From the NCBI GenBank assembly GCA_937864535.1, contig CALMJS010000008.1:31046-95045 (forward strand): a stretch of 64,000 bases of DNA. The letters are read 5' to 3'. Below the pieces are notes generated by a model that was not told the origin of the DNA, did not search any database, and saw only the letters and a program-made list of their open reading frames with translations. Origin of the DNA: an uncultured Paracoccaceae bacterium. Lineage in GTDB: Bacteria > Pseudomonadota > Alphaproteobacteria > Rhodobacterales > Rhodobacteraceae. Of the stretch, positions 53,298-60,679 are shown piece by piece. Each line of letters begins with the position of its first letter. Positions within the stretch are counted from its first letter, which is position 1. The position numbers and the translations under genes are program-made.

Positions 53298-53773
53298 CCG
53301 AAGACGCACGGTTCGAAGACGGGGGCGAACAGCCTCTGCGGCTCAAGGCGAGCGAGGCGGCAGATGTTTCTGTCGTCTCTGCCTTGGTGCAGGATGCGGT
53401 ATTTCCGGCTGCAGAAATGGTCTGGCGGGCGAAAGAGCGGCGGTTTGCGCTGTTGCTAAACCGGTTTCGCTGGGAAGACCTGCCGAGCGCCGAACGTCGC
53501 AACCGTCCCGTGGAGCGTGTTCAGTCGGTGTTTCTGATCGAGAACGCGCTGGCTGTGCGGTCGCAGGGTCTAAAGCGCGGGGCTGCTGATCTGGTGTTGT
53601 CGCTGCTGGCAGTCGACTGGATCGCAGGCGAGGACTGCGCGGGCCGGGTGGTGCTGACGCTGGCCGGTGACGGGGTGATCGAAATTGATGTCGAGGCGCT
53701 GGAGATCGTTCTGAAGGATGTGACCCGCCCCTATCTGGCTCCGTCGGGCAAGAGCCCGGACCATCCGGTTTGA
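53294..53773 (+). CDS. DUF2948 family protein
   Basis: The 159-residue product matches the DUF2948 pattern: [24 protein letters not shown], then [32 protein letters not shown] and [20 protein letters not shown]. Function is unknown. A GTG start overlaps the murA stop (GTGA). The gene is usually found between murA and hisD in Rhodobacterales, as here. It is followed by a conserved-type GC-rich terminator element. Confidence 0.88.
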   Translation: MTEDARFEDGGEQPLRLKASEAADVSVVSALVQDAVFPAAEMVWRAKERRFALLLNRFRWEDLPSAERRNRPVERVQSVFLIENALAVRSQGLKRGAADLVLSLLAVDWIAGEDCAGRVVLTLAGDGVIEIDVEALEIVLKDVTRPYLAPSGKSPDHPV

Positions 53774-53796
53774 GCTGCGCCCTTGCGGGCTTGCGG

Positions 53797-53816
53797 CCTC
53801 CGGCGGAGGTATTTTT
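53797..53816 (+). terminator. short GC-rich terminator-like element
   Basis: CCTCC-GGC-GGAGG forms a five-pair stem followed by TATTTTTG. The wording GGCCTCCGGCGGAGGTATTT, as I recall, is repeated in many Rhodobacteraceae intergenic regions. It lies 23 bases after DUF2948 and before hisD. Confidence 0.6.
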
Positions 53817-53891
53817 GAGAAAGATGAAAGGACGCGGCGCATTGAAGGGCAGGGATTGCCCCTGTAACACGTCCTGCAAAGGAGTTTTGCC

Positions 53892-55196
53892 ATGCCGCAG
53901 TTTCTGGATACGACCGAGTCGGGGTTTGAAGAGGCCTTTGTTGCCCTGCTGGGGATGAAGCGCGAGGATAGCCCGGACGTCGATGCGCGGGTGGCCGAGA
54001 TCATCGCCGATGTGCGGGCGCGGGGCGACGAGGCGGTTTTGGAGCTGACCGCGACCTATGACAAGTTGGTTCTGAGCGCGTCGCAGTTGCGGTTTACCGA
54101 GGCAGAAATCGAAGCCGAATGCGCGAAGGTATCGCCAGAGGATCGGGCCGCGCTGGAAATGGCGGCGTCCCGGATACGCGCCTATCACGAACGGCAAATG
54201 CCGGAAGATGCCCGCTGGCAAGATGCGGCTGGTGCCACGCTGGGGTGGCGATGGACGGCGGTGTCCGCGGCGGGCCTCTATGTGCCGGGTGGTCTGGCGA
54301 CATATCCGTCGTCGGTTCTGATGAATGCGATCCCCGCGAAAGTCGCGGGCGTCGAGCGGTTGGCCATGGTCGTTCCGACACCGCGCGGCGAGGTGAATCC
54401 GCTGGTTCTGCTGGCGGCCCGGATTGCGGGCGTGGACGAGGTCTATCGCGTCGGCGGGGCGCAGGCCGTTGCGGCGCTGGCCTATGGGACGGCGACGATC
54501 GCGCCGGTGGACAAGATCACCGGGCCGGGCAATGCCTTTGTCGCGGCGGCAAAACGGCGGGTGTTCGGCAAGGTCGGGATCGATATGATCGCGGGGCCGT
54601 CCGAGATTTTGGTGATCGCGGATCGCCACAATGATCCGGACTGGATCGCGCTGGATTTGCTGAGCCAGGCCGAGCACGATGAATCGGCGCAGTCTATCTT
54701 GATCACCGATGATGCCGACTTTGGTCAGGCTGTGGCCAAGGCCGTCGATAAGCGGTTGGAGACGTTGGAGCGTCGCGCGATTGCCGGGGCCAGCTGGCGC
54801 GAGTTCGGGGCGGTGATCACCGTGCGCGATCTGGCCGAGGCTGTGGCGCTGTCGGACCGGATCGCACCGGAACACCTGGAGCTCTGTGTTGAAAACGCTG
54901 AAGATCTAGCCGAACGGGTGCGACATGCGGGCGCGATCTTTATCGGTGGCTGGACGCCCGAAGCAATCGGCGATTACATCGGTGGGCCGAACCACGTTCT
55001 TCCGACGGCGCGTTCGGCGCGGTTTTCGTCGGGATTGTCGGTCATGGATTTCTTGAAACGGACGACATTGGCCAAGATGACGCCAGAGGCGCTGCGTGCG
55101 ATCGGGCCGGCAGCGGAACGTCTGGCGCAATCGGAGAGTCTGGAGGCGCATGGCCTGTCGGTGCGTGCGCGGCTGGATCGCTTGAACAAGGGATAG
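53892..55196 (+). CDS. hisD: histidinol dehydrogenase
   Basis: HisD oxidises histidinol to histidine in two NAD-dependent steps. The 434-residue enzyme has the family blocks VYVPGGLATYPSSVLMNAIP, VDEVYRVGGAQAVAALAYGT (with the NAD loop), KITGPGNAFVAAAKRRVFGK, AGPSEILVIAD and ADLLSQAEHDESAQSILIT-like DLLSQAEHDESAQ. The ATG has AAGGAG upstream. It starts a tightly spaced run of six plus-strand genes, although the others have no histidine role. Confidence 0.96.
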   Translation: MPQFLDTTESGFEEAFVALLGMKREDSPDVDARVAEIIADVRARGDEAVLELTATYDKLVLSASQLRFTEAEIEAECAKVSPEDRAALEMAASRIRAYHERQMPEDARWQDAAGATLGWRWTAVSAAGLYVPGGLATYPSSVLMNAIPAKVAGVERLAMVVPTPRGEVNPLVLLAARIAGVDEVYRVGGAQAVAALAYGTATIAPVDKITGPGNAFVAAAKRRVFGKVGIDMIAGPSEILVIADRHNDPDWIALDLLSQAEHDESAQSILITDDADFGQAVAKAVDKRLETLERRAIAGASWREFGAVITVRDLAEAVALSDRIAPEHLELCVENAEDLAERVRHAGAIFIGGWTPEAIGDYIGGPNHVLPTARSARFSSGLSVMDFLKRTTLAKMTPEALRAIGPAAERLAQSESLEAHGLSVRARLDRLNKG

Positions 55197-55200
55197 GGGC

Positions 55201-55680
55201 ATGTCCAAAATTATTCATATCGAGCTGGACGACAGCAATCTGCCGCCGCCAACCCCTGAGGTCGAACAAGAGCGCAAGGTCGCGATGTTCGATCTGTTGG
55301 AAGACAACCACTTTGTTCTGCCGGGGCGCGATGACCGGGAGGCGCCGAGCGGGCCGTTCCGGTTGCATCTGTCGATCCGCGAGCGGAGGCTGGTGTTCGA
55401 TATCCGCACCGAAGATGATGCACCGGCCGCTGAATTCCACATGGCGTTGGGGCCGTTTCGGCAGGTGGTCAAAGACTACTTCCAGATTTGCAAAAGCTAT
55501 TTCGACGCGGTCAAGACCGCAGCGCCCAGCCAGATCGAGACGATCGATATGGCACGTCGGGGGATACATAACGAAGGGGCGAATGTGCTCCAAGAGCGTT
55601 TGGAGGGCAAGGCCGAGGTCGATCATGATACGGCCCGCCGCCTGTTTACGTTGATCTGCGTGCTGCATTTCGGAGCGTGA
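55201..55680 (+). CDS. UPF0262 family protein
   Basis: The 159-residue protein fits UPF0262, an alphaproteobacterial family usually directly behind hisD. Visible blocks are KIIHIELDDSNLPPPTPEVE, EQERKVAMFDLLEDNHFVLP, the middle YTLSIRE-like HLSIRERRLVFDI and the C-terminal MARRGIHNEGANVLQERLEG. No catalytic motif is obvious. It starts four bases after hisD. Its stop overlaps the phosphatase start (GTGA). Confidence 0.9.
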   Translation: MSKIIHIELDDSNLPPPTPEVEQERKVAMFDLLEDNHFVLPGRDDREAPSGPFRLHLSIRERRLVFDIRTEDDAPAAEFHMALGPFRQVVKDYFQICKSYFDAVKTAAPSQIETIDMARRGIHNEGANVLQERLEGKAEVDHDTARRLFTLICVLHFGA

Positions 55681-56156
55681 TCGTGGCCGAGGGAGGAGAG
55701 GCATACGATCAGCTGCCGCAGTCGGTTTTGTTTTGCTGCGATCACAACGCGGTCCGCTCGCCGATGGCGGAAGGGCTGATGAAGAAATTTTACGGTCAGG
55801 GCTGCTATGTGCAGTCCGTTGGCGTCAAAAACGACCTCGAGATCGACGGCTTTGCCATTACGGTGTGCCAAGAGGTCGGTGTGGAACTGTCGCGCCATCG
55901 GGCGCGGTCGTTTGACGAGCTCAAGCAATGGGGGGATGATCTATCGTCCTTTGATCTGGTGGTGGCCCTGTCGCCTGCCAGTCAGCGTCAGGCGCTGGAG
56001 TTGACCCGATTTTATCATCTGGATGTAGAGTATTGGCCGATTCTGGACCCCACGGGGCTGGGAGAGAGTCGGGACGCGAAATTGGCCAGCTATCGGCAAA
56101 CGCGGGATCAGATTATCGCGCGCCTGTCGGAACGCTGGGGACCTCAGAGGGAGTAA
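55677..56156 (+). CDS. low-molecular-weight phosphatase family protein
   Basis: A 159-residue LMW-PTP/arsenate-reductase-like protein. Its P-loop is SVLFCCDHNAVRSPMAEGLM, giving C-x5-R-S with the catalytic Cys at the second Cys of the pair; the acid region with DLVVALSPASQ and the DPTGLGES Asp fit the fold. The tyrosine phosphatase versus reductase choice cannot be made by sequence alone. The GTG at 55677 overlaps the UPF0262 stop. It is two bases before the NTF2-like gene. Confidence 0.88.
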   Translation: MIVAEGGEAYDQLPQSVLFCCDHNAVRSPMAEGLMKKFYGQGCYVQSVGVKNDLEIDGFAITVCQEVGVELSRHRARSFDELKQWGDDLSSFDLVVALSPASQRQALELTRFYHLDVEYWPILDPTGLGESRDAKLASYRQTRDQIIARLSERWGPQRE

Positions 56157-56158
56157 TC

Positions 56159-56560
56159 ATGGACGCCAAGGCTGTTTTGCATCGGTACTTCGATGCGTTC
56201 AACTGCGGGAGCAAGGCCGGGATGCTGGCGGAACTGGCCGATGAAGTGGCCCACCACGTCAACGAGGGGCAGGTGCGCGTCGGCAAGGAGCTGTTTTCGC
56301 AATTCTGTGACCATATGGATCGGTGCTATCGCGAAACGCTGACCGATATGGTGATATTTGCCAGTGAGGATGGCACCCGCGCGGCGGCCGAATTTGTGGT
56401 GAATGGCGAGTATCTGGCTACGGATTCCGGTTTGCCAGAGGCACGGGGCCAGAAATACGTGCTGCCCGCCGGGTCGTTCATGACGCTCAAAGATGGCAAG
56501 ATTTCGCGGATTACCACCTATTATAACCTCGCCGACTGGATCCGGCAGGTGTCGGTGTGA
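56159..56560 (+). CDS. NTF2-like/SnoaL-type small protein
   Basis: The 133-residue product has the NTF2/ketosteroid-isomerase pattern: an N-terminal helix (AVLHRYFDAFNCGSKAGMLA), then LADEVAHHVNEGQVRVGKEL, and a C-terminal curved sheet (RGQKYVLPAGSFMTLKDGKI, then SRITTYYNLADW). No obvious catalytic Asp/His dyad was located with confidence. It starts two bases after the phosphatase gene and its stop overlaps the GNAT start. It may bind a small hydrophobic molecule. Confidence 0.8.
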   Translation: MDAKAVLHRYFDAFNCGSKAGMLAELADEVAHHVNEGQVRVGKELFSQFCDHMDRCYRETLTDMVIFASEDGTRAAAEFVVNGEYLATDSGLPEARGQKYVLPAGSFMTLKDGKISRITTYYNLADWIRQVSV

Positions 56561-57144
56561 CGCTGACCTATCAGATCCTGTCCGGCGCGGCGGTGACTGC
56601 CGCGCTCGACGATCTGGCGGCGCTGCGGATCAGGGTCTTTGGCGATTGGCCGTATCTCTATGATGGAGATCTGGCGTACGAGCGGGACTATGTCGCCAGT
56701 TATCGCGACAATCCCGATGCGATTCTGGTTGCTGCCTTGTCACAGGGGCAGGTTGTCGGCGCGGCGACGGGCGTTCCGATGGAGGATCACGAAGAGGATT
56801 TCGCAGCCCCCTTTGCTGCGACCGGGATTGCGCTGACCGATATTTTTTACTGCGCGGAATCGGTGTTGTTGCCGCAGTTTCGCGGGCAGGGCGCTGGGCA
56901 TCATTTCTTTGACGCGAGAGAGGCCAAGGCGCGGGAGTTGGGCCGGACATACGCGGCCTTTTGTGCCGTTATGCGCCCCCAAGATCACCCGTCGCGGCCC
57001 GCTGACTATCGTCCGCTGGACGCATTCTGGCGCAAACGCGGTTATGCCCCGCTGGACGGGGTGATCGCCAAATTCCGATGGCGCGACCACGGGGATCACG
57101 ATCAGACGGAAAAACCGCTTCAATTCTGGATGAAAACACTATGA
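56557..57144 (+). CDS. GNAT family N-acetyltransferase
   Basis: A 195-residue acetyltransferase with the motif CAESVLLPQFRGQGAGHHFF (Q/R-x-x-G-x-G/A) near residue 105 and an N-terminal part ALRIRVFGDWPYLYDGDLAY. The C-terminal CAVMRPQDHPSRPADYRPLD and the WRKRGYAPLDG block resemble a GNAT group fused or linked with C-N hydrolases. The GTG start overlaps the previous stop. The next gene (C-N hydrolase) starts within the last codons, supporting a joint function. Confidence 0.82.
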   Translation: MTLTYQILSGAAVTAALDDLAALRIRVFGDWPYLYDGDLAYERDYVASYRDNPDAILVAALSQGQVVGAATGVPMEDHEEDFAAPFAATGIALTDIFYCAESVLLPQFRGQGAGHHFFDAREAKARELGRTYAAFCAVMRPQDHPSRPADYRPLDAFWRKRGYAPLDGVIAKFRWRDHGDHDQTEKPLQFWMKTL

Positions 57145-58019
57145 AGATTGCAGCCTGCGCCTATCGTCCCGAATGGCACGCCGATTGGGATGGGTTGACC
57201 GCCAAGCTGGAGACATGGGTTGCGCAGGCCGCGGGGCAAGGCGCTGATCTGTTGGTGTTTCCTGAATATGGCGGCGGCGAGGCGGCGCTGATCGGCACCC
57301 CGAATGATCTGAGCCCAGCGGCTTGGGCGGTTCGGATGGCGCAGAGTGCCGACGCCTGGGTTGACGTGCATGTCGGGCTGGCATCGAAACACGGCGTTCA
57401 TATTCTGGTCGGGTCTACCTGTGCCCGTGACGGCGACCGGATCGTCAATCGCAGTTGGCTGGTCAGCCCGTCGGGGCTGGTGGTGCATCAGGACAAGCTG
57501 ATCCTGACCCCCTATGAGCGCAACCTGATGGAAATCCATCCCGGTCGCAGCGCAAAAGTGTTCGACACGGCGCTAGGCAAAATCGGGGTGCTGATCTGTT
57601 ACGACAGTGAATTTCCGTTGCAGGCCCGCGCCATGTGCGAAGCGGGGGCGGACCTGATCCTCGTGCCATCGGCGACCGATTTTCCGGCGGGGCAGACTCG
57701 CGTGCGGCAATCCTGTCGGGCCCGCGCGATTGAAAACCAGTGTCTGATTGTACAGTCGCCGGTGCTGGGGCCGGTGCCGCACTGTGATGTACTGGAACAG
57801 GGGACTGGCCGCGTCGGGTTTTTTTGTCCGCCGGACTATGGTCTGCCCAGCGACGGGATTTTGGCGCAGGGCGACACAGACTCGGCCGCGTGGGTGGTGG
57901 TCGAGGTGGACCCCAAATCCATCGCCGCGCCGCGTATCGGTGGCCAAGTGGGGAATTTCAGTCACTGGTCCGAGCAAGATTCGCGGTTAGATCACATTCA
58001 AACGCAAACCTTGGTGTGA
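57141..58019 (+). CDS. carbon-nitrogen hydrolase (nitrilase superfamily)
   Basis: The 292-residue enzyme cleaves a C-N bond of an amide or nitrile. The Glu-Lys-Cys triad is visible: E in [11 protein letters not shown] (about 43), K in [14 protein letters not shown] (about 119) and C in [17 protein letters not shown] (about 153). The substrate is unknown. Its ATG overlaps the GNAT stop (ATGA). In other bacteria, GNAT and C-N hydrolase domains are fused into one protein; here they are separate adjacent genes. Confidence 0.88.
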   Translation: MKIAACAYRPEWHADWDGLTAKLETWVAQAAGQGADLLVFPEYGGGEAALIGTPNDLSPAAWAVRMAQSADAWVDVHVGLASKHGVHILVGSTCARDGDRIVNRSWLVSPSGLVVHQDKLILTPYERNLMEIHPGRSAKVFDTALGKIGVLICYDSEFPLQARAMCEAGADLILVPSATDFPAGQTRVRQSCRARAIENQCLIVQSPVLGPVPHCDVLEQGTGRVGFFCPPDYGLPSDGILAQGDTDSAAWVVVEVDPKSIAAPRIGGQVGNFSHWSEQDSRLDHIQTQTLV

Positions 58020-58101
58020 AAAGCCTTGCCAATTTGGCAAATGGGGCGCATTTAACCGCCGTCCTGCAGACTTTGGCGGGATGACTGCTATAGGAGATCA
58101 C

Positions 58102-58320
58102 ATGGCCAAGGAAGAACTGCTCGAATTCCCCGGGGTCGTGAAGGAACTCTTGCCGAACGCGACTTTCCTGGTCGAGCTGGAAAACGGCCATACGATCATC
58201 GCGCACACGGCAGGGAAACTTCGCAAGAACCGTATCCGCGTTTTGGCGGGCGATAAAGTTCAGGTCGAAATGACCCCCTACGACCTCACCAAAGGTCGGA
58301 TCAACTATCGTTTTCGGTGA
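58102..58320 (+). CDS. infA: translation initiation factor IF-1
   Basis: IF-1 is a small OB-fold protein that binds the ribosomal A site. The 72-residue sequence begins [20 protein letters not shown] and ends [23 protein letters not shown], identical in layout to bacterial IF-1. GGAG lies six bases before ATG 58102. An inverted repeat TTGCC / GGCAA (58026-58040) lies upstream and may be an operator or terminator of the previous gene. It is first in an infA-maf-rng-yacG group. Confidence 0.97.
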   Translation: MAKEELLEFPGVVKELLPNATFLVELENGHTIIAHTAGKLRKNRIRVLAGDKVQVEMTPYDLTKGRINYRFR

Positions 58321-58922
58321 GCACCGTAACGCCTATGTCTGGTCTGAAGTTGGTTCTGGGCTCTGGGTCTCCCCGGAGGCTGGAGCTGTTGGCGCAGATC
58401 GGCATCACGCCCTTTGCCGTGCGTCCGCCGGACATTGACGAAGACCCCCGCAAGGGCGAGCTGCCGCGTGAGTATGTCAATCGCATCGCCGCCGATAAGG
58501 TTGCCGCAGTCGTTGCCGCAGAGGACGAGGTTGTGCTCTGCGCCGATACGACCGTTGCGATAGGGCGTCGAATCATGGGCAAGCCCGCGAACGAGGCCGA
58601 GGCGGCGCAGTTCTTGCACGCTCTGTCGGGTCGGCGTCACCGTGTGATCACGGCGATGGCGGTGAAACGTGGTGATTGCATCTGGCGCGGCGATGTCGTG
58701 ACCACGGTTGCGATGAAGCGTTTGTCTAACCCCGAAGTGAACGCCTACCTCGCCTCGGGTGACTGGCGTGGCAAGGCGGGCGGTTATGCTATTCAGGGTC
58801 CCGCAGGGGCCTTTATCCCGTGGATCAACGGGTCATTTACCGGTGTGGTCGGTCTGCCTCTGGCCGAAACCGCGGGGCTGCTGATTGCGGCAGGGTATCC
58901 AGTGTACGGAGAACTGGCATGA
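58317..58922 (+). CDS. maf: Maf family nucleoside triphosphate pyrophosphatase
   Basis: Maf proteins hydrolyse non-canonical or modified nucleoside triphosphates. The 201-residue product has the [19 protein letters not shown] start (family S-x-S-x-R-R), [21 protein letters not shown] and [20 protein letters not shown] (Asp base), then [26 protein letters not shown]. The GTG start overlaps the infA stop; ATG 58335 is another option. Its stop overlaps the rng start. Confidence 0.93.
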   Translation: MSTVTPMSGLKLVLGSGSPRRLELLAQIGITPFAVRPPDIDEDPRKGELPREYVNRIAADKVAAVVAAEDEVVLCADTTVAIGRRIMGKPANEAEAAQFLHALSGRRHRVITAMAVKRGDCIWRGDVVTTVAMKRLSNPEVNAYLASGDWRGKAGGYAIQGPAGAFIPWINGSFTGVVGLPLAETAGLLIAAGYPVYGELA

Positions 58923-59953
58923 AGGGACGTTCCATCCTCTTGGACCACATCGACGGGCGCGAAGCTGCGGCCCTGATGGTGGACGGTCGTTTGGACGATC
59001 TTCTGATTGATGACGACAGTCAGCCGCGCCCCGGCGCGGTGTTCCGTGCGATTTGTGACCGCCCGATGAAGGGGCAGGGCGGGATGATGCTGCGGCTGCC
59101 CGACGGCGAAACTGCGTTCCTGCGTCAGAGCAAGGGGCTGCGCCCCGGTCAGGCGATCCTCGTGCAGGTCACCGGCTATGCCGAGGGTGGCAAGGCTGTT
59201 CCAGTGACCGAGCGCGTCCTGTTCAAGAGCCGCTATGCCATCGTGACCCCCGGCGCCCCGGGAATTAACGTCAGCCGTCAGATCACCGAAGAAGAAGAGC
59301 GTGTGCGCATCAATGCCATCGGCCATTCGGTGATCGAGGAAGAGGAATTCGGGCTGATCTTGCGGTCCTCCTGCGAAGGCGCCGACGAGGACGAGATCGC
59401 CGAAGATATCGCTGCCATGGCTGATCTGGCGCGCGCCGTATTGGCCGATGCCGAAGGTACCACGCCCGAGGCCCTGACCGAGGGCGACGGCCCGCATGTT
59501 CTGGCATGGCGCGAATGGACGGGGGCGGCTGATGTCGTGACCGATCCGGGCTGTTTTGAACACCACGGCGTGCTGGATCAGGTCGAGGCGATTGCCAGCC
59601 CGATGATCGATCTGGGCGAAGGCCATATGTATGTCGAGGCGACGCGTGCCTTGGTGGCGGTGGATGTGAATACCGGGAACGACAATTCCCCCGCCGCCGC
59701 GCTCAAGGTGAATATGGCCGCTGCGCGTGCCCTGCCGCGGGCGCTGCGTCTGCGTGGCTTGGGCGGGCAGATCGCCGTCGATTTCGCCCCGATGTCCAAG
59801 GCGCACCGCAAACAGTTGGAACAGTCACTGCGGGCCTCATTCCGCAATGATGGTATCGAGACCAGCCTCGTTGGGTGGACGACCATGGGTCTGTTCGAGC
59901 TCCAGCGCAAACGCGAGAGGTTGGCGACCCTGCCCTTGATCGGGGACCTGTGA
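58919..59953 (+). CDS. short ribonuclease E/G family protein
   Basis: A 344-residue RNase E/G-type endonuclease. An S1-like N-terminal part ([20 protein letters not shown], then [12 protein letters not shown]) precedes the catalytic domain with the Mg-binding Asp pair in [12 protein letters not shown] (near 240) and [13 protein letters not shown] (near 285). It lacks the zinc-link and long C-terminal scaffold of RNase E. This length is common in this position in Rhodobacterales. The ATG overlaps the maf stop. Confidence 0.88.
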   Translation: MKGRSILLDHIDGREAAALMVDGRLDDLLIDDDSQPRPGAVFRAICDRPMKGQGGMMLRLPDGETAFLRQSKGLRPGQAILVQVTGYAEGGKAVPVTERVLFKSRYAIVTPGAPGINVSRQITEEEERVRINAIGHSVIEEEEFGLILRSSCEGADEDEIAEDIAAMADLARAVLADAEGTTPEALTEGDGPHVLAWREWTGAADVVTDPGCFEHHGVLDQVEAIASPMIDLGEGHMYVEATRALVAVDVNTGNDNSPAAALKVNMAAARALPRALRLRGLGGQIAVDFAPMSKAHRKQLEQSLRASFRNDGIETSLVGWTTMGLFELQRKRERLATLPLIGDL

Positions 59954-60129
59954 TGGCCTGCCCGATGTGCAATAAGCCTACGGTTGAGAAATACCGTCCG
60001 TTTTGCAGCAAGCGCTGCGCGGATCTGGATCTGGCCAAATGGCTGTCCGGTTCCTATGCTTTCCCGTCAGAGCGGAGCGACGAGGATGTCGATCCGCCTG
60101 AAGATGGTGAAAATAAAACCATTAATTGA
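59953..60129 (+). CDS. yacG: DNA gyrase inhibitor YacG
   Basis: A 58-residue zinc-ribbon protein with C-x2-C (CPMCNKP) and C-x3-C (PFCSKRCADLDLAKWLSG), the typical YacG pattern. YacG binds GyrB and inhibits gyrase. The start overlaps the rng stop by one base (TGATG). It ends an operon-like run of infA-maf-rng-yacG. The C-terminal acidic tail (DEDVDPPEDGE) is usual. Confidence 0.93.
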   Translation: MACPMCNKPTVEKYRPFCSKRCADLDLAKWLSGSYAFPSERSDEDVDPPEDGENKTIN

Positions 60130-60610
60130 GCGAATTGCACAAATTCATCCCGTGATATTTCGCCCTGTGCGTCGCGTTTTGACGTAAACAGGTCCGGTTT
60201 CTATGCTTTTGTATCGGAAATCTCTCTTGAACGGCGGGCTCTATTTCGAGTGGCAAATTATTACGAAAAAATGCGGCTCCATTTTAGGGTGATTTAAAAA
60301 ACAGGCTCTGCGCAGTCGCGAGATCTGCCGGGATATGCGGCTAAAGTCTGATTCGTTTTCGGCCTGCTGGCCGACCGCAGATCAGCTATGGAGTGTTCCG
60401 AAGATAATTTGCACAATTTCAGACTGCAAAATGGTGAACCCAGAGGGGTTAACCTTATTTCCTTTGGGTATCTCAGGCGGTGCATGGGGCTAATTTTGAT
60501 TGACCTTATGACTGTCCGAAAAAAATCTTTCGTCTAGTGCTGTATTCTCATTGGCTAGCCAATAGTCCTTTGAAATATTACAGTTTTTCACGTTCCGCTT
60601 CAAAATCCGA
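60130..60610. other. AT-richer non-coding spacer before the modular secreted protein
   Basis: No gene is supported in these 481 bases. Base composition is visibly more AT-rich than the flanks. It contains a TTAACC word near 60459, an A7 run near 60527 and the palindrome listed separately. It is presumably the control region of the downstream gene, and could also hide a small RNA ending at the terminator at 60645. Confidence 0.5.
60550..60563. promoter_or_regulatory. perfect 14-base palindrome, possible operator
   Basis: ATTGGCTAGCCAAT reads the same on both strands. It lies 117 bases before the preferred start of the modular secreted protein, in a stretch with no gene. Such symmetry fits a dimeric repressor or activator site; the regulator is unknown. 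Confidence 0.4.
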
Positions 60611-60621
60611 GTGTGGCCAGT

Positions 60622-60645
60622 CTGGCCGCTGGAGGCCGGTTTTTT
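60622..60645 (+). terminator. intrinsic terminator upstream of the modular protein start
   Basis: CTGGCC-GCTGGA-GGCCGG (six pairs, one G-U) is followed directly by TTTTTT. It ends 34 bases before ATG 60680 and would interrupt any transcript arriving from upstream unless it is relieved. Confidence 0.6.
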
Positions 60646-60679
60646 ACGGCTCCATCGCACACTTGGGGGCGGACACGGA

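Noticed and set aside
53343..54875. 510-codon open frame opposite DUF2948 and hisD
   Set aside because: hisD motifs on the plus strand are unambiguous; the antisense product is rich in Arg, Pro and His without motifs.
60611..60679. GTG start giving a longer N-terminus for the modular protein
   Set aside because: The added residues do not resemble a signal or domain and the segment contains an intrinsic terminator; kept only as an alternative.
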